This document shows, one piece after another, positions 21,937 to 22,391 of a stretch of 22,391 bases of DNA; position 1 is the first letter of the stretch, and each line of letters starts with the position of its first letter. Made by a program: the position numbers and the translations under genes. Location: NCBI GenBank assembly GCA_948739805.1, contig CAPYID010000031.1, forward strand, positions 1 to 22,391, given 5' to 3'. The notes under the pieces are model-generated. The model had not been told where the DNA came from. It did no database searches and saw only the letters and a program-made list of their open reading frames with translations. The stretch comes from an uncultured Clostridia bacterium (lineage in GTDB: Bacteria > Bacillota > Clostridia > TANB77 > CAG-508).

Positions 21937-22391
21937 CTATTTTGTTATATATTTTTGATTTTTTGTATTTGGTTTATCTGGTATAGTCATTTGTAGCTTT
22001 CCACTATCTAATAATGGTCTCATGTATTTCAAATAAAAATTTCTTCTGTCTTTCAAACCTAAATATGCCATTATTTCTTTTGTTGTCTTTGGTTCTTTAC
22101 AAAATTCTAATATTTTATCTTGGTTGGTATCTTGATGGGTATCTTGGTGGGTTGTTAATTGTTTTTTTATCTCGTTTTCAAATCCATCATGCATAAATAT
22201 TGTTGTAATAAAATAATCTCTTGTATCATTTGTTTCAAACTCTGGTTCTTTTGATCCATTATTTTTTAATGCTCTTTTGATTTTAGGAACTCCTGTATTT
22301 CTACCTTCTGTTAATTTTAACTCTTTTAAAAATTCACCAATTCTACGATTTCTATATTTTCTTGCTATCATATTTTTATCTTCAATTGATT
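21937..22391 (-). CDS. C-terminal part of an AlbA_2/HATPase_c_4-type ATP-binding protein (5' end beyond the window)
   Basis: The frame is open to the right edge (SIEDKNMIARKYRNRR before the first internal ATG at 22371), so the true start is outside. The visible part matches the end of the RecG-like/HATPase_c_4 region (YRNRRIGEFLKELKLTEG, GVPKIKRALKNNGSKEPEFE), then a linker of repeated THQDTHQDTNQD, and a winged-helix-like tail (TTKEIMAYLGLKDRRNFYLKY). Such proteins usually carry an N-terminal AlbA_2 (Schlafen-like) domain and act as regulators or in defence. Its stop is 12 bp before the ATPase-nuclease ATG, so they share an operon. Confidence 0.75.
   Translation of the reverse strand, partial: SIEDKNMIARKYRNRRIGEFLKELKLTEGRNTGVPKIKRALKNNGSKEPEFETNDTRDYFITTIFMHDGFENEIKKQLTTHQDTHQDTNQDKILEFCKEPKTTKEIMAYLGLKDRRNFYLKYMRPLLDSGKLQMTIPDKPNTKNQKYITK
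22117..22152. repeat. Three tandem 12-bp repeats in the linker
   Basis: ATCTTGGTTGGT, ATCTTGATGGGT and ATCTTGGTGGGT in a row, in frame, encoding the THQDTHQDTNQD linker on the minus strand. In-frame repeats of this kind are common in the AlbA_2/HATPase_c_4 family linker and could expand or shrink without breaking the frame. Confidence 0.75.

Noticed and set aside
22117..22152. CRISPR-like repeat array
   Set aside because: The three 12-bp units are directly tandem, without spacers, and in frame in a coding linker. No CRISPR array was seen anywhere in the window.
1..22391. tRNA or rRNA genes
   Set aside because: No cloverleaf-like segment with T-loop consensus or rRNA-like stretch was recognised on either strand; the integration target of the recombinase could not be tied to a tRNA.

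Overview
The window is very AT-rich. It has short intergenic gaps, strong GGAGG-type ribosome binding sites and families typical of low-GC Bacillota, so I read it as a chromosomal segment of a Clostridia-like, probably gut-associated, bacterium. The species cannot be named from the sequence. Almost every gene lies on the minus strand; the one clear exception is the IS110 transposase at 18425-19630.

Region 1 (1-1790) starts with two well-formed minus-strand promoters that fire off the left edge. A two-gene unit follows: a permuted papain-like (YiiX-type) hydrolase translationally coupled to a TVP38/TMEM64 (VTT-domain) membrane protein.

Region 2 (1791-11440) is a compact, mostly overlapping gene run. 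It reads, in transcription order: two half-transporters of a heterodimeric ABC exporter, a GT-C/PMT-like multi-pass membrane protein, a two-component system (response regulator plus intramembrane-sensing kinase), then a BceA-BceB type ABC transporter. A perfect 8-bp dyad (TTACA-N4-TGTAA core) sits just upstream of bceA, where the response regulator should bind. This looks like an antimicrobial-peptide sensing and resistance locus. However, the response-regulator gene is split by a -1 frameshift, so the circuit may be broken or the base call wrong.

Region 3 (11450-15560) is a set of small metabolic and accessory genes: a zinc-ribbon protein, a decayed MmcQ/YjbR gene, an UlaG-like metallo-beta-lactamase-fold hydrolase, a stand-alone SLATT two-TM protein, and a GNAT-SDR-hydrolase operon ending in a 20-bp perfect hairpin. 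The hydrolase has a TAA at codon 2 and the SDR has lost its catalytic lysine, so this operon shows decay or consensus errors.

Region 4 (15650-19910) is mobile DNA: a large serine recombinase with a broken SHOCT-like gene upstream, a promoter-terminator pair, a cluster of repeated operator-like dyads, and an IS110-family element with a structured upstream noncoding end that is a good candidate for a bridge RNA.

Region 5 (19835-22391) is a two-gene unit running in from the right edge: the C-terminal part of an AlbA_2/HATPase_c_4-type protein, and a 665-residue protein joining a GHKL (Hsp90/MORC-like) ATPase to a C-terminal PD-(D/E)xK nuclease resembling Shedu/DUF4263. This is the strongest candidate for a little-described, possibly anti-phage, system in the window.
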